Shown piece after piece: positions 1 through 5,032 of a stretch of DNA of 5,032 bases (the stretch's first letter is position 1; the number at the start of each line of letters is the position of its first letter). Source of the DNA: an uncultured Cardiobacterium sp. Lineage in GTDB: Bacteria > Pseudomonadota > Gammaproteobacteria > Cardiobacteriales > Cardiobacteriaceae. The translations under genes and the position numbers were made by a program. The notes under the pieces were generated by a model. That model ran no database searches. It was given only the letters and a program-made list of their open reading frames with translations, and had not been told where the DNA came from. The DNA lies in NCBI RefSeq assembly GCF_938028185.1, contig NZ_CALJAH010000097.1, positions 1 through 5,032 on the forward strand, read 5' to 3'.

Positions 1-10
1 GCTCTTAAAG

Positions 11-110
11 GCTGTTTACCATTGAAAAATCCCCCTCCCCTGCAGGACGAAGCCCGCAGCGGGCGCGGGTTCCCATTCAAAAGGCGGCCGCATTTTGAAT
101 GGGGAGGGGG
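11..110. repeat. Intergenic repeat rich in inverted repeats
   Basis: This stretch carries nested dyads. CCCCCTCCCC (31-40) is the exact reverse complement of GGGGAGGGGG (101-110). CCCATTCAAAA (72-82) pairs perfectly with TTTTGAATGGG (93-103), and GCGGCCGC (84-91) lies at their centre, so 72-103 is a 32-base palindrome with one mismatched pair. A short CCCGC/GCGGG hairpin lies around 53-63. Its first about 55 bases resemble the reverse complement of about 3190-3244: GCTGTTTAC-ATT, then pyrimidine-rich CCTCC, then GCAGG-CGAA-CCCGCAGCGG. This points to a dispersed genomic repeat. No open frame with a ribosome binding site covers it. From 111 to 182 I see nothing identifiable apart from a weak 6-bp dyad (CATCCA 133-138, TGGATG 156-161). 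Confidence 0.6.
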
Positions 111-182
111 TGAGCGGTGTAGTGAATATAGTCATCCACCGTATGAGGCTTTCGATGGATGGCGATAACTACCGACAATTAA

Positions 183-207
183 AAAGCCCGCTTTAATAGC
201 GGGCTTT
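183..207 (-). terminator. Rho-independent terminator of speA
   Basis: AAAGCCCGCT (183-192) and AGCGGGCTTT (198-207) form a perfect 10-bp stem with a 5-base loop. Read leftwards, the stem is followed by a run of T (TTTTTAATT), and it begins 16 bases after the speA stop codon, so it fits as the speA terminator. Read rightwards it has a weaker tail (CTTTAT) and might also stop transcripts entering from the left. Confidence 0.9.
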
Positions 208-223
208 CTTTATGGCAGGGCGG

Positions 224-2134
224 TTATTGTTCGTAATAGGTGTAGCCGCGCAGGCCTGCCTCAAAGGCGTTTACCAGATGCTGCCGTTCGGCGGCGCTGA
301 TGGTGCCGTTGCGTACCGCGCGTTCGGCCGTTTGGCGGAACTGGGCGAGGAGGTTGTTCGGCTGGTATTCGACGTAGCTCAGCACGTCCGCTACCGAGTC
401 GCCTTCGACTTCGCCGACAAAATCAAAGCTGCCGTCTTCGTTGATGTACACCGAGACAACGTGGGTGTCGCCGAGCAGGTTGTGCAGGTCGCCGAGGGTT
501 TCTTGGTAGGCGCCGACGAGGAATGCGCCGAGGTAGTATTCTTCGCCTTCGCGGATTTCGTGTAGCGGCAGGGCGCGGCTGACTTCGCCGTTTTCCGGGA
601 AGCGGTCAATTTTGCCGTCGCTGTCGCAGGTCATGTCGGCGATGATGCTGTTGCGCGTCGGCCGTTCGTTTAGGCGGTGCAGCGGCACGACAGGGAAGAT
701 TTGGTCAATCGCCCAGGCGTCCGGCAGCGACTGGAAGACGCTGAAGTTGCCGTAGTAGATGTCGGCCAGCATGGTTTTCAGCACTTCGGGTTCGGAGAGG
801 GCGTCCGGGTTGCGCTCGGCGATTTTCTGCACTTCGGCCATGATGACCATGAAGATTTGTTCGACGCGGGAGCGGGTGCGCAGGTCAAGCTGGCCGCGCA
901 TGAAACCGTCGCGCGCTTCGTCGCGGTAGTACACGGCGTCGTTGAAGCATTCCTGCACGGTTTTGTCCGAAAGCATACGGTAGCTTTCCATGAGGTTGTG
1001 CACGAGTTCGTTGTCTTCGTTGTTGTCGGCGGGCAGGCGGGCGTCGGTGTAGCCGGTCACGTCCAGGATGTTGAACATGAGGACGGTGGAGTAGGCGACG
1101 GTGGAACGGCCCGACTCGGTGACGATGGTCGGGTGTTCGATGCCTTTTTCGTCCATCACCGCCTGGATGGTTTCAACCACGTCCACGCAGTATTCTTCGA
1201 GGGTGTAGTTGCGCGAGTGGATGGCGGAGGTGCGGCTGCCGTCGTAGTCCACAGCGAGGCCGCCGCCGAGGTCAAGAAAGCGCATCGGTGCGCCTTCTTC
1301 GACGAGTTCGACGTAGTAGCGGCAGGCTTCGCGCACGCCGGTGCGGATGTCGCGGATGTTCGGGATTTGCGAGCCGAGGTGGTAGTGCAGGAATTGCAGG
1401 CAGTCGAGCATTCCCGCCGCTTTCAGGCCATCGATGACGCCGACGAGCTGGCTGGCGTTCAGGCCGAACATGGAGCGGTCGCCGCTGGTGGCGTTCCAGT
1501 GGCCGGAGACGTGCGAGAAGAGTTTGGCGCGCACGCCGATAACGGGGCGCACGCCCATCGCCTGCGAGCTTTCGACGATGATAGGCAGTTCTGCCGGGGT
1601 TTCGATGACGAAGATGACCTGGAAGCCGAGTTTGGTCATGCCGAGGCCGAGTTCGACAAATTCGCGGTCCTTGTAGCCGTTGCAGACGATGAGCGGCCCT
1701 GGCTCGGAGAGCATGGAGAGGGCGATCATCAGTTCGGCTTTGGAGCCGGCTTCGAGGCCGTGCTGCCAGGGTTTGCCGAAGCGGACGATGTCTTCGATGA
1801 CTTGCGCCTGCTGGTTCACCTTGATGGGGAACACGCCCCGGTATTTGCCCCGGTAATGGCTGCTCGCGATAGCGTTGGCGAAGCTTTCGTTGATGAGGCG
1901 GATCTGGTTTTCGAGGATGTTTTGCACGCGCAGCATCACGGGCATGGTTTTGCCGCGTACTTCCATGCCTTCGATGAGGTCGAGCATGGCGATTTCAGCG
2001 CTTTTGCCGCTTGCAAGCGGGGCATTGATGACGAGGTTGCCGTCGTCATTCAGGCGGAAGTAGCCCGCACCCCAGCCGCTGATGCGGTAGAGTTCGTCGG
2101 CGTCAGCAATGCTCCAGTCTGTTTTTGCGTTCAA
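224..2134 (-). CDS. speA: Biosynthetic arginine decarboxylase (PLP-dependent)
   Basis: Converts L-arginine to agmatine and CO2, the first step of the agmatine route to putrescine. The 636-residue length matches the SpeA family (about 630-660). Seen in the protein: the alanine-racemase-type barrel with FPIKVNQ (residues 102-108), whose Lys105 should carry the PLP; GLEAGSK (126-132); CNGYKDREF (151-159); HYHLGSQ (250-256); DLGGGL (288-293) and ESGRS (340-344) for PLP phosphate binding; NFSVFQSLPD (463-472); and CDSDG (503-507), whose Cys503 is the expected catalytic cysteine of the second domain. The start is TTG: no ATG lies nearby, AAGGAA sits 6 bases upstream, and the N-terminus (DWSIADADELYRISGWGAGYF) fits the family. 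The gene follows the PLD-like gene after a 74-base gap holding a palindrome and ends at a strong terminator. It looks intact. The TTG start may lower translation, which is an inference. Confidence 0.97.
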   Translation of the reverse strand: MNAKTDWSIADADELYRISGWGAGYFRLNDDGNLVINAPLASGKSAEIAMLDLIEGMEVRGKTMPVMLRVQNILENQIRLINESFANAIASSHYRGKYRGVFPIKVNQQAQVIEDIVRFGKPWQHGLEAGSKAELMIALSMLSEPGPLIVCNGYKDREFVELGLGMTKLGFQVIFVIETPAELPIIVESSQAMGVRPVIGVRAKLFSHVSGHWNATSGDRSMFGLNASQLVGVIDGLKAAGMLDCLQFLHYHLGSQIPNIRDIRTGVREACRYYVELVEEGAPMRFLDLGGGLAVDYDGSRTSAIHSRNYTLEEYCVDVVETIQAVMDEKGIEHPTIVTESGRSTVAYSTVLMFNILDVTGYTDARLPADNNEDNELVHNLMESYRMLSDKTVQECFNDAVYYRDEARDGFMRGQLDLRTRSRVEQIFMVIMAEVQKIAERNPDALSEPEVLKTMLADIYYGNFSVFQSLPDAWAIDQIFPVVPLHRLNERPTRNSIIADMTCDSDGKIDRFPENGEVSRALPLHEIREGEEYYLGAFLVGAYQETLGDLHNLLGDTHVVSVYINEDGSFDFVGEVEGDSVADVLSYVEYQPNNLLAQFRQTAERAVRNGTISAAERQHLVNAFEAGLRGYTYYEQ

Positions 2135-2140
2135 TGTGAG

Positions 2141-2146
2141 TTCCTT
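2141..2146 (-). promoter_or_regulatory. Ribosome binding site fixing the TTG start of speA
   Basis: Read on the minus strand this is AAGGAA, then CTCACA (6 bases), then TTG. The good Shine-Dalgarno match and spacing support the unusual TTG start at 2134 rather than an internal ATG, which would remove the conserved N-terminal segment. Confidence 0.75.
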
Positions 2147-2165
2147 GGGTTTGTATGGGAGGGAA

Positions 2166-2200
2166 TTTACATACAGGTTGAGCGCTCAGGTGTATGTAAA
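2166..2200. promoter_or_regulatory. 35-bp double palindrome upstream of speA, possible operator
   Basis: TTTACATACA (2166-2175) and TGTATGTAAA (2191-2200) are exact reverse complements. Between them lies a separate perfect 10-bp palindrome, TGAGCGCTCA (2179-2188). A further TGTATG stands at 2152-2157, giving three TGTATG/CATACA half-sites in front of speA. The structure begins 8 bases after the stop of the PLD-like gene and ends about 31 bases before the speA start. No T-run follows on either strand, so it does not look like an intrinsic terminator. A regulator binding site or an mRNA hairpin in the speA leader is the likelier role. I could not place convincing -35/-10 boxes. Confidence 0.5.
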
Positions 2201-2208
2201 CGGGAGAG

Positions 2209-2919
2209 TCAAAGGGTTAGGTCTTCCGGCCAGACGATAAAGATTGCGCCAAAGCGGTTTTTGCGTATCACGCCGCCGATTTCTTTGCCCTTTTCGGTGA
2301 GGTCGTAACCTTTTTCCTGTTGTTCCTGCAAGCCGAGAGCGCAGAGTTTTTGATTGCATTCTTTGGTACTGATGCCATATTTTTCAGCCAGTTTGGAGGT
2401 ACTCAATCCGCTATATTTTTTGGCGTGTTCTTCGGGCACATGATTTTCTGCCTGTTCCGTTTTTTCGCTTTTCTCCACGACATCAAGCGAAATTTTGACC
2501 TCATCGCTGATGCGGATGATGCGTTGCGCTTCGGCATAGGCATCCTGATAGAGCGCGCCATCGTCGCGTTCAATATAGACACCCATTTCGTTATTATTGA
2601 CCTGGCTGAATTCGTAGAGATTCAGGCTGGTGATAATGCAGGCACTTTCGCTGATATAGCATTTGGCGTGCAGGTTATGGCAATAACTAGTGCGGATGTA
2701 ATGCAGGTTTTTCAGCCAGTTCACTTCGGCGGGCTGAAGTTCGCTTTTGCCATAGACAATGCGCACGTCAATTTTCAACCGGTCTTTGTCTTCAAGCAAT
2801 TCCTTGATGCGGTCATTCAGTTTAAGGTAGGGGCTAATCAGCCAGAGGCGTTCACGGCTGTTTTTGATGAGTTCTTCAAGGTAATAGGTTGTGGCGCTGG
2901 TGTTGAGGAATTTGGGCAT
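2209..2919 (-). CDS. Phospholipase D-like (HKD) protein with C-terminal winged-helix-like region
   Basis: A 236-residue protein with one HKD-type motif. HAK (His84, Lys86) is followed by Glu91 where an acidic residue is usual, then TSLN (97-100) and the conserved NNNEMGVYI (108-116). The PLD superfamily covers nucleases and phosphodiesterases that need two motifs, so a single-motif protein would be expected to act as a dimer. Residues 145-170 are a charged linker. About 172-220 (SKLAEKYGISTKECNQKL, then YDLTEKGKEIGG) look like a winged helix-turn-helix, so nucleic-acid binding is plausible. No signal peptide or membrane segment is seen, so it is probably cytoplasmic. I chose the ATG at 2919 because AAGGGA lies 6 bases upstream; an in-frame ATG at 2943 lacks a clear ribosome binding site. 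The gene looks more AT-rich than speA and the helicase, suggesting separate acquisition. Substrate and biological role are unknown; a defence nuclease is only a guess. Confidence 0.85.
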   Translation of the reverse strand: MPKFLNTSATTYYLEELIKNSRERLWLISPYLKLNDRIKELLEDKDRLKIDVRIVYGKSELQPAEVNWLKNLHYIRTSYCHNLHAKCYISESACIITSLNLYEFSQVNNNEMGVYIERDDGALYQDAYAEAQRIIRISDEVKISLDVVEKSEKTEQAENHVPEEHAKKYSGLSTSKLAEKYGISTKECNQKLCALGLQEQQEKGYDLTEKGKEIGGVIRKNRFGAIFIVWPEDLTL

Positions 2920-2925
2920 CGTTTT

Positions 2926-2931
2926 TCCCTT
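2926..2931 (-). promoter_or_regulatory. Ribosome binding site deciding the start of the PLD-like gene
   Basis: On the minus strand AAGGGA is followed by six bases (AAAACG) and then the ATG at 2919. The alternative in-frame ATG at 2943 has no comparable purine-rich site upstream, so the shorter protein is preferred. Confidence 0.65.
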
Positions 2932-2990
2932 GTCAATATGCATTGGTATTTCTGCTTATGCGCGTTGCAGTCGCGCAATCATGAGGGGAT

Positions 2991-3021
2991 GATATAGCGA
3001 TACTCACAAAGTTCTGTACAA
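2991..3021 (-). promoter_or_regulatory. Weak candidate promoter for the PLD-like gene inside the transposon end
   Basis: Read leftwards, TTGTAC (3021-3016) could be a -35 box. TATATC (2996-2991) or CTATAT (2997-2992) could be a -10 box, at 19 or 18 bases spacing. The start codon follows about 72 bases later. Most of this lies within the left terminal repeat of the 306-bp element, so the element might drive the gene. The spacing is not ideal, and this is an inference from box matching only. Confidence 0.25.
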
Positions 3022-3298
3022 GGCGCGCCACCGAAGGCAGTACAGATTAGGCGCTGTTTACAATTGGCCATAACATGATGATTTCATTAGCAGGTTTGGT
3101 TAAGGCCTGTTTACCATTCAGCCGTAAACACGCCCAAGCCAATGCGGTTGCGTGGCGACGATTTTGTGAGCTACACCCTACGCACGGAGCCCGACCGCTG
3201 CGGGTTTCGCCCTGCGGAGGAGGGAGGCCTAAATTGTAAACAGCCCCTAGTACGGCGAGGCGGACAATACCGTACAGGGCTTTGTGAGGATTGCGATA
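2993..3298. mobile_element. 306-bp MITE-like element with TA-ended terminal inverted repeats
   Basis: The left end (2993-3019) and the reverse complement of the right end (3272-3298) agree at 22 of 27 positions without gaps, sharing CTCACAAAG and CTGTAC. Both ends begin with TA, as expected of IS630/Tc1-type elements that duplicate a TA target. The inverted arms continue inwards with gaps: each holds a GTAC-flanked hairpin (3014-3045 and 3250-3275), and they finish with a perfect 13-bp pair, GCTGTTTACAATT (3053-3065) and its complement (3232-3244). No transposase-sized reading frame is present, so it would have to be moved in trans. The insertion-sequence end at 4978 matches the left end at 21 of 27 positions, which makes that element the candidate source of transposase. 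The alternative is two solo ends left by deletions. Confidence 0.6.
3053..3244. repeat. Inner repeat bounded by GCTGTTTACAATT inverted copies
   Basis: This central part of the 306-bp element is bounded by perfect 13-bp inverted copies (3053-3065 and 3232-3244). Its right part, read on the minus strand from 3244 to about 3190, resembles 11-65: GCTGTTTAC-ATT, a pyrimidine-rich CCTCC run, then GCAGG-CGAA-CCCGCAGCGG. It also holds a stem-loop, TGTTTAC (3108-3114) with GTAAACA (3124-3130), and another CTGTTTACCATT word (3107-3118) like that at 12-23. The same word family thus recurs at least four times in the window, always outside genes. No coding function is supported. Confidence 0.5.
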
Positions 3299-3330
3299 TA
3301 CGACATAGTGTAGCAGTGTTTGTTAGGTTT

Positions 3331-3359
3331 GCCGCCTGCAAAAAATGCCCACAGGCGGC
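3331..3359. other. 8-bp GCCGCCTG/CAGGCGGC hairpin
   Basis: GCCGCCTG (3331-3338) and CAGGCGGC (3352-3359) form a perfect stem with a 13-base loop. No T-run follows on either strand, so it is not a clear terminator. It lies between the MITE-like element and the recognisable part of the regulator remnant. The rest of 3299-3374 shows nothing I can identify. Confidence 0.35.
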
Positions 3360-3374
3360 GAGCGGGTGCCGTGT

Positions 3375-3619
3375 TATCCTGCGAAACGCCCGCTTGCCAT
3401 CCGCCATCACTCGACAAGCAGCGGCGAAACGGAATGCGTCATTATCCCTTTTGCTGGGAGCAATACCGGCCTGCGCTGTCACGTCTACGCCTACGACCGA
3501 AAGCGCAATGCCTTCCGTGATTTTGTCATCACCCGCATCGAAACGCCGACCCACTGACACTTTACGGCGTGGAAAGCGCCGCCCTCGCGCCCGGATACCA
3601 GCCGCCACAACACGCCTAA
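3375..3619 (+). pseudogene. C-terminal remnant of a WYL-domain transcriptional regulator
   Basis: One frame, ending at the stop at 3555-3557, encodes PLAIRHHSTSSGETE, then GLRCHVYAYDRKR and FRDFVITRIE. This follows the end of a WYL domain, where the family has an IRY-x-S-xSSG strand, a GLRWHVRAY strand and a FRDFVLSRI strand. After RIE the frame stops at once, but the next frame continues ADPLTLYGVESAALAPGYQ and ends with TAA at 3617, overlapping the helicase ribosome binding site. Restoring one A in the AAA at 3541-3543 joins both parts as RIENADPLTLYGV. The N-terminal DNA-binding part is missing; in its place stands the MITE-like element. WYL regulators of the BrxR/CapW kind often control defence operons by binding their promoters. 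The identification is from motif memory, and the left boundary (about 3375) is approximate. Confidence 0.55.
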
Positions 3620-3624
3620 AGGAG
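3620..3624 (+). promoter_or_regulatory. Strong ribosome binding site of the helicase gene
   Basis: AGGAG lies 5 bases before the ATG at 3630 and directly adjoins the TAA (3617-3619) that closes the restored WYL frame. Such tight coupling is typical of neighbouring genes in one operon. It supports both the ATG at 3630 and the view that a gene once ended there. Confidence 0.8.
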
Positions 3625-3629
3625 CTCCC

Positions 3630-4502
3630 ATGCACCCCATCACCCCGCAGCAAAGCCAATACCTCGCCTGGCAACTGACCCGCCGCGCCGCCAGCGACAG
3701 CATCGAATCCCTCGCCGCGACGCTGGTTGATGCACAAGTTGACCTCGACCCGCACCAGGTCGATGCCGCACTGTTCGCCTGCCGCAACCCGCTCTCGCGC
3801 GGTGTCATCCTGGCCGACGAAGTCGGCCTCGGCAAAACCATCGAAGCGGGGCTGGTCATCGCGCAGCGTTGGGCAGAGCGGCGGCACAAAATCCTCATCA
3901 TCACCCCCGCCAACCTGCGCAAACAGTGGCACCAGGAATTACAGGACAAATTCGGCCTCGGCAGCATCATCCTCGAAAGCAAAAACTACAACGCCCTGCG
4001 CAAAAAACAGCCCAACCCCTTCCAGCAGGAAGACCCCATCATCTGCTCCTACCAATTCGCCAAAAGCAAGGCGGACGACATCCGGCGCATCCACTGGGAT
4101 CTGGCGGTGCTGGACGAAGCACACCGCCTGCGCAACGTGTACAAAAACGGCAACATCATCGCCCGCACCCTCAAAGAGGCGATGACCCACGTCCACGCCA
4201 AAGTCCTGCTCACCGCCACCCCGCTGCAAAACACCCTGCTCGAACTCTACGGCCTGGTCAGCATCATTGACGACCGCGTATTTGGCGACCTTGACAGCTT
4301 CCGCAGCCAATTCACCAACCGCGCGAACCACAACGCCCTGCGCGCCCGCCTCGCCCCCGTCTGCAAACGCACCCTGCGCCAGCAAGTGCAGCCCTACGTC
4401 TCCTACACCGCGCGCCACGCCATTGTGCAAGAATTCACGCCGAGCGACGAAGAACGCGAACTCTCGCGCCTCGTTGCCGACTACCTGCGCCGCCCGACCT
4501 GA
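3630..4502 (+). pseudogene. SNF2/RapA-type DEAH helicase, N-terminal half before a frameshift
   Basis: 290 residues carrying the first RecA-like domain of an SNF2-family ATPase: VDLDPHQVDAALFA (37-50, in place of the Q motif), Walker A DEVGLGKT (63-70) within GVILADEVGLGKTIEAG, motif Ia IITPANLRKQW (90-100), Walker B DEAH (162-165), motif III LTATPLQN (194-201), and KRTLRQQV (246-253). Such proteins translocate on double-stranded nucleic acid using ATP. Relatives are RapA and the large SNF2 helicases of defence islands, such as DrmD of DISARM or those beside type III-like restriction-modification genes; intact members are usually about 900-1100 residues. The frame ends at TGA (4500-4502) in the middle of the protein. 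The next frame continues immediately, so one base seems lost near 4493-4495 (CCC for CCCC). The start and ribosome binding site are convincing. Probably inactive, because the second motor domain is not translated. Confidence 0.8.
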
Positions 4503-4979
4503 AAGCATTGCCGAAAGGACAACGGCAACTCATCTCGCTTGTTCTGTGGAAACTACTCGCCTCATCCAGCCGCGCCATTGCCGGGGCGCTGGCAACCATG
4601 GCAGAGCGCCTGCAAAACCTGCTGGATAGCGGCAACAGCGAAGCACTCGCGCAAAGCCTCGACGAAGACTACGAAGGCCTTGCCGACACCGCCGACGAAT
4701 GGGAGGGCGACGAAGACGAAAGCGCGCCTGCCAGCAGCGAACGCGCCGCCATTGCCGCAGAAATCGCCGAACTGCAGCGCTACAAACAACTTGCCGACAA
4801 CATCCGCAACGACGGCAAAGGCGAAAAACTGCTCACCGCGCTCGACAGAGCCTTCGCCGAACTCGAACGCCTGGGCGCGGAGAAAAAAGCCATCATCTTC
4901 ACCGAATCGCGCCGCACCCAGGACTACTTGTTGGAATTGTTGGAAAACACCCCCTACGGCGACGGTATCGTCCTCTTTA
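4496..4979 (+). pseudogene. SNF2/RapA-type helicase, continuation after the frameshift, cut by an insertion sequence
   Basis: In the -1 frame the protein resumes as DLKALPKGQRQLISLVLWKLLASS, a natural continuation of SRLVADYLRRP from the preceding frame. A helical insert follows with a very acidic patch (DEWEGDEDES, about 4698-4727), then ERAAIAAEIAELQRYKQLADNIR, and then the start of the second RecA-like domain, KAIIFTESRRTQDYLLELL (about 4886-4942; SNF2 motif IV region). After GDGIVLF (Phe codon 4976-4978) the family resemblance ends abruptly. The helicase motifs V and VI and the C-terminal region are missing from the window. The open frame runs on to a TGA at 5027-5029 with 16 unrelated residues encoded by the inserted element. 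The TTG at 4508 could serve as a start in principle, but no ribosome binding site supports it. The far half of the gene may lie beyond the insertion. Confidence 0.75.
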
Positions 4980-5032
4980 TAGCAATCCTCTCTAAATTCT
5001 ATACAATCATCAATTTCCCTGGAGCCTGACCA
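4978..5032 (+). mobile_element. Left end of an IS630/Tc1-like insertion sequence, partial
   Basis: The helicase frame breaks at TTTA/TAGC. The first 27 bases (4978-5004) match the left end of the 306-bp element at 21 of 27 positions and its right end at 20 of 27, so this is a transposon terminus. The break coincides with a TA, and the usual LFN continuation of the helicase (TTTAA-) would supply such a TA target. About 45 bases in, TGGAG is followed by seven bases and then A at the window edge, which would fit a ribosome binding site plus an ATG of a transposase starting at 5032. The transposase itself is outside the window, so the IS630 family name is an inference from the TA target and layout. 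The composition is more AT-rich than in the helicase. Confidence 0.6.

Noticed and set aside
2166..2200. Palindrome as a rho-independent terminator of the PLD-like gene
   Set aside because: No T-run follows the stem on the minus strand and the stem is AT-rich with a second palindrome inside.
677..2308. Long open frame on the plus strand opposite speA
   Set aside because: It is antisense to a clear arginine decarboxylase, has a biased V/A/D/F/H-rich composition typical of a reverse-frame shadow, and shows no domain.
2993..3298. CRISPR array or structured RNA gene in the repeat region
   Set aside because: The repeats are inverted, few and unevenly spaced, and the TA-ended terminal repeats explain them better.
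3142..3932. Open frames on both strands across the repeat and the helicase start
   Set aside because: They run through the inverted-repeat element and across the helicase ribosome binding site, with low-complexity Arg/Ala/Pro-rich translations and no motif.
4488..4510. Programmed -1 ribosomal frameshift joining the helicase halves
   Set aside because: No X-XXY-YYZ heptamer is present, and the gene is also cut by an insertion sequence, so decay or a sequence error is simpler.
1..5032. DNA uptake sequences of Neisseriaceae or Pasteurellaceae
   Set aside because: By eye I found neither GCCGTCTGAA, AGGCAGCCTGAA-type nor AAGTGCGGT words; the speA terminator stem also lacks them.

Overview
The window looks like a chromosomal stretch of a host-associated proteobacterium. 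The biosynthetic arginine decarboxylase is typical of beta/gamma-proteobacteria, and coding GC looks higher in the decarboxylase and helicase than in the gene between them. A Neisseriaceae- or Cardiobacteriaceae-like organism is my best guess, but it rests on general resemblance only. No classical Neisseria or Haemophilus DNA-uptake word was seen.

Layout from left to right. Positions 11-110 hold an intergenic repeat rich in inverted repeats; 111-182 shows nothing I can name. A strong bidirectional-looking terminator (183-207) closes speA, arginine decarboxylase, which runs leftwards from a TTG start at 2134. A 35-bp double palindrome (2166-2200) sits just upstream of speA. Next, also leftwards, is a small phospholipase D-like protein with a C-terminal winged-helix-like region (2209-2919). 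Positions 2993-3298 form a 306-bp element with 27-bp imperfect terminal inverted repeats ending in TA, which I interpret as a MITE. Inside it lies a copy, in inverse orientation, of part of the repeat at 11-70.

The right third reads rightwards and appears to be a decayed operon. It has the C-terminal end of a WYL-domain regulator (about 3375-3619, with a one-base frameshift) whose apparent stop runs into the ribosome binding site of an SNF2/RapA-type DEAH helicase (from 3630). The helicase is broken by a one-base frameshift near 4495 and cut off at 4978/4979 by the end of an insertion sequence. The outer 27 bases of that end closely match the terminal repeats of the 306-bp element. WYL regulators in front of SNF2 helicases are typical of anti-phage defence islands, so the most interesting reading is the wreck of such an island, invaded by one TA-targeting transposon family.

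speA is the housekeeping gene: agmatine formation, the first step of polyamine synthesis from arginine. The PLD-like gene may be co-transcribed with it, but I see no functional link. The frameshifts could be real decay or one-base homopolymer errors in the assembly.
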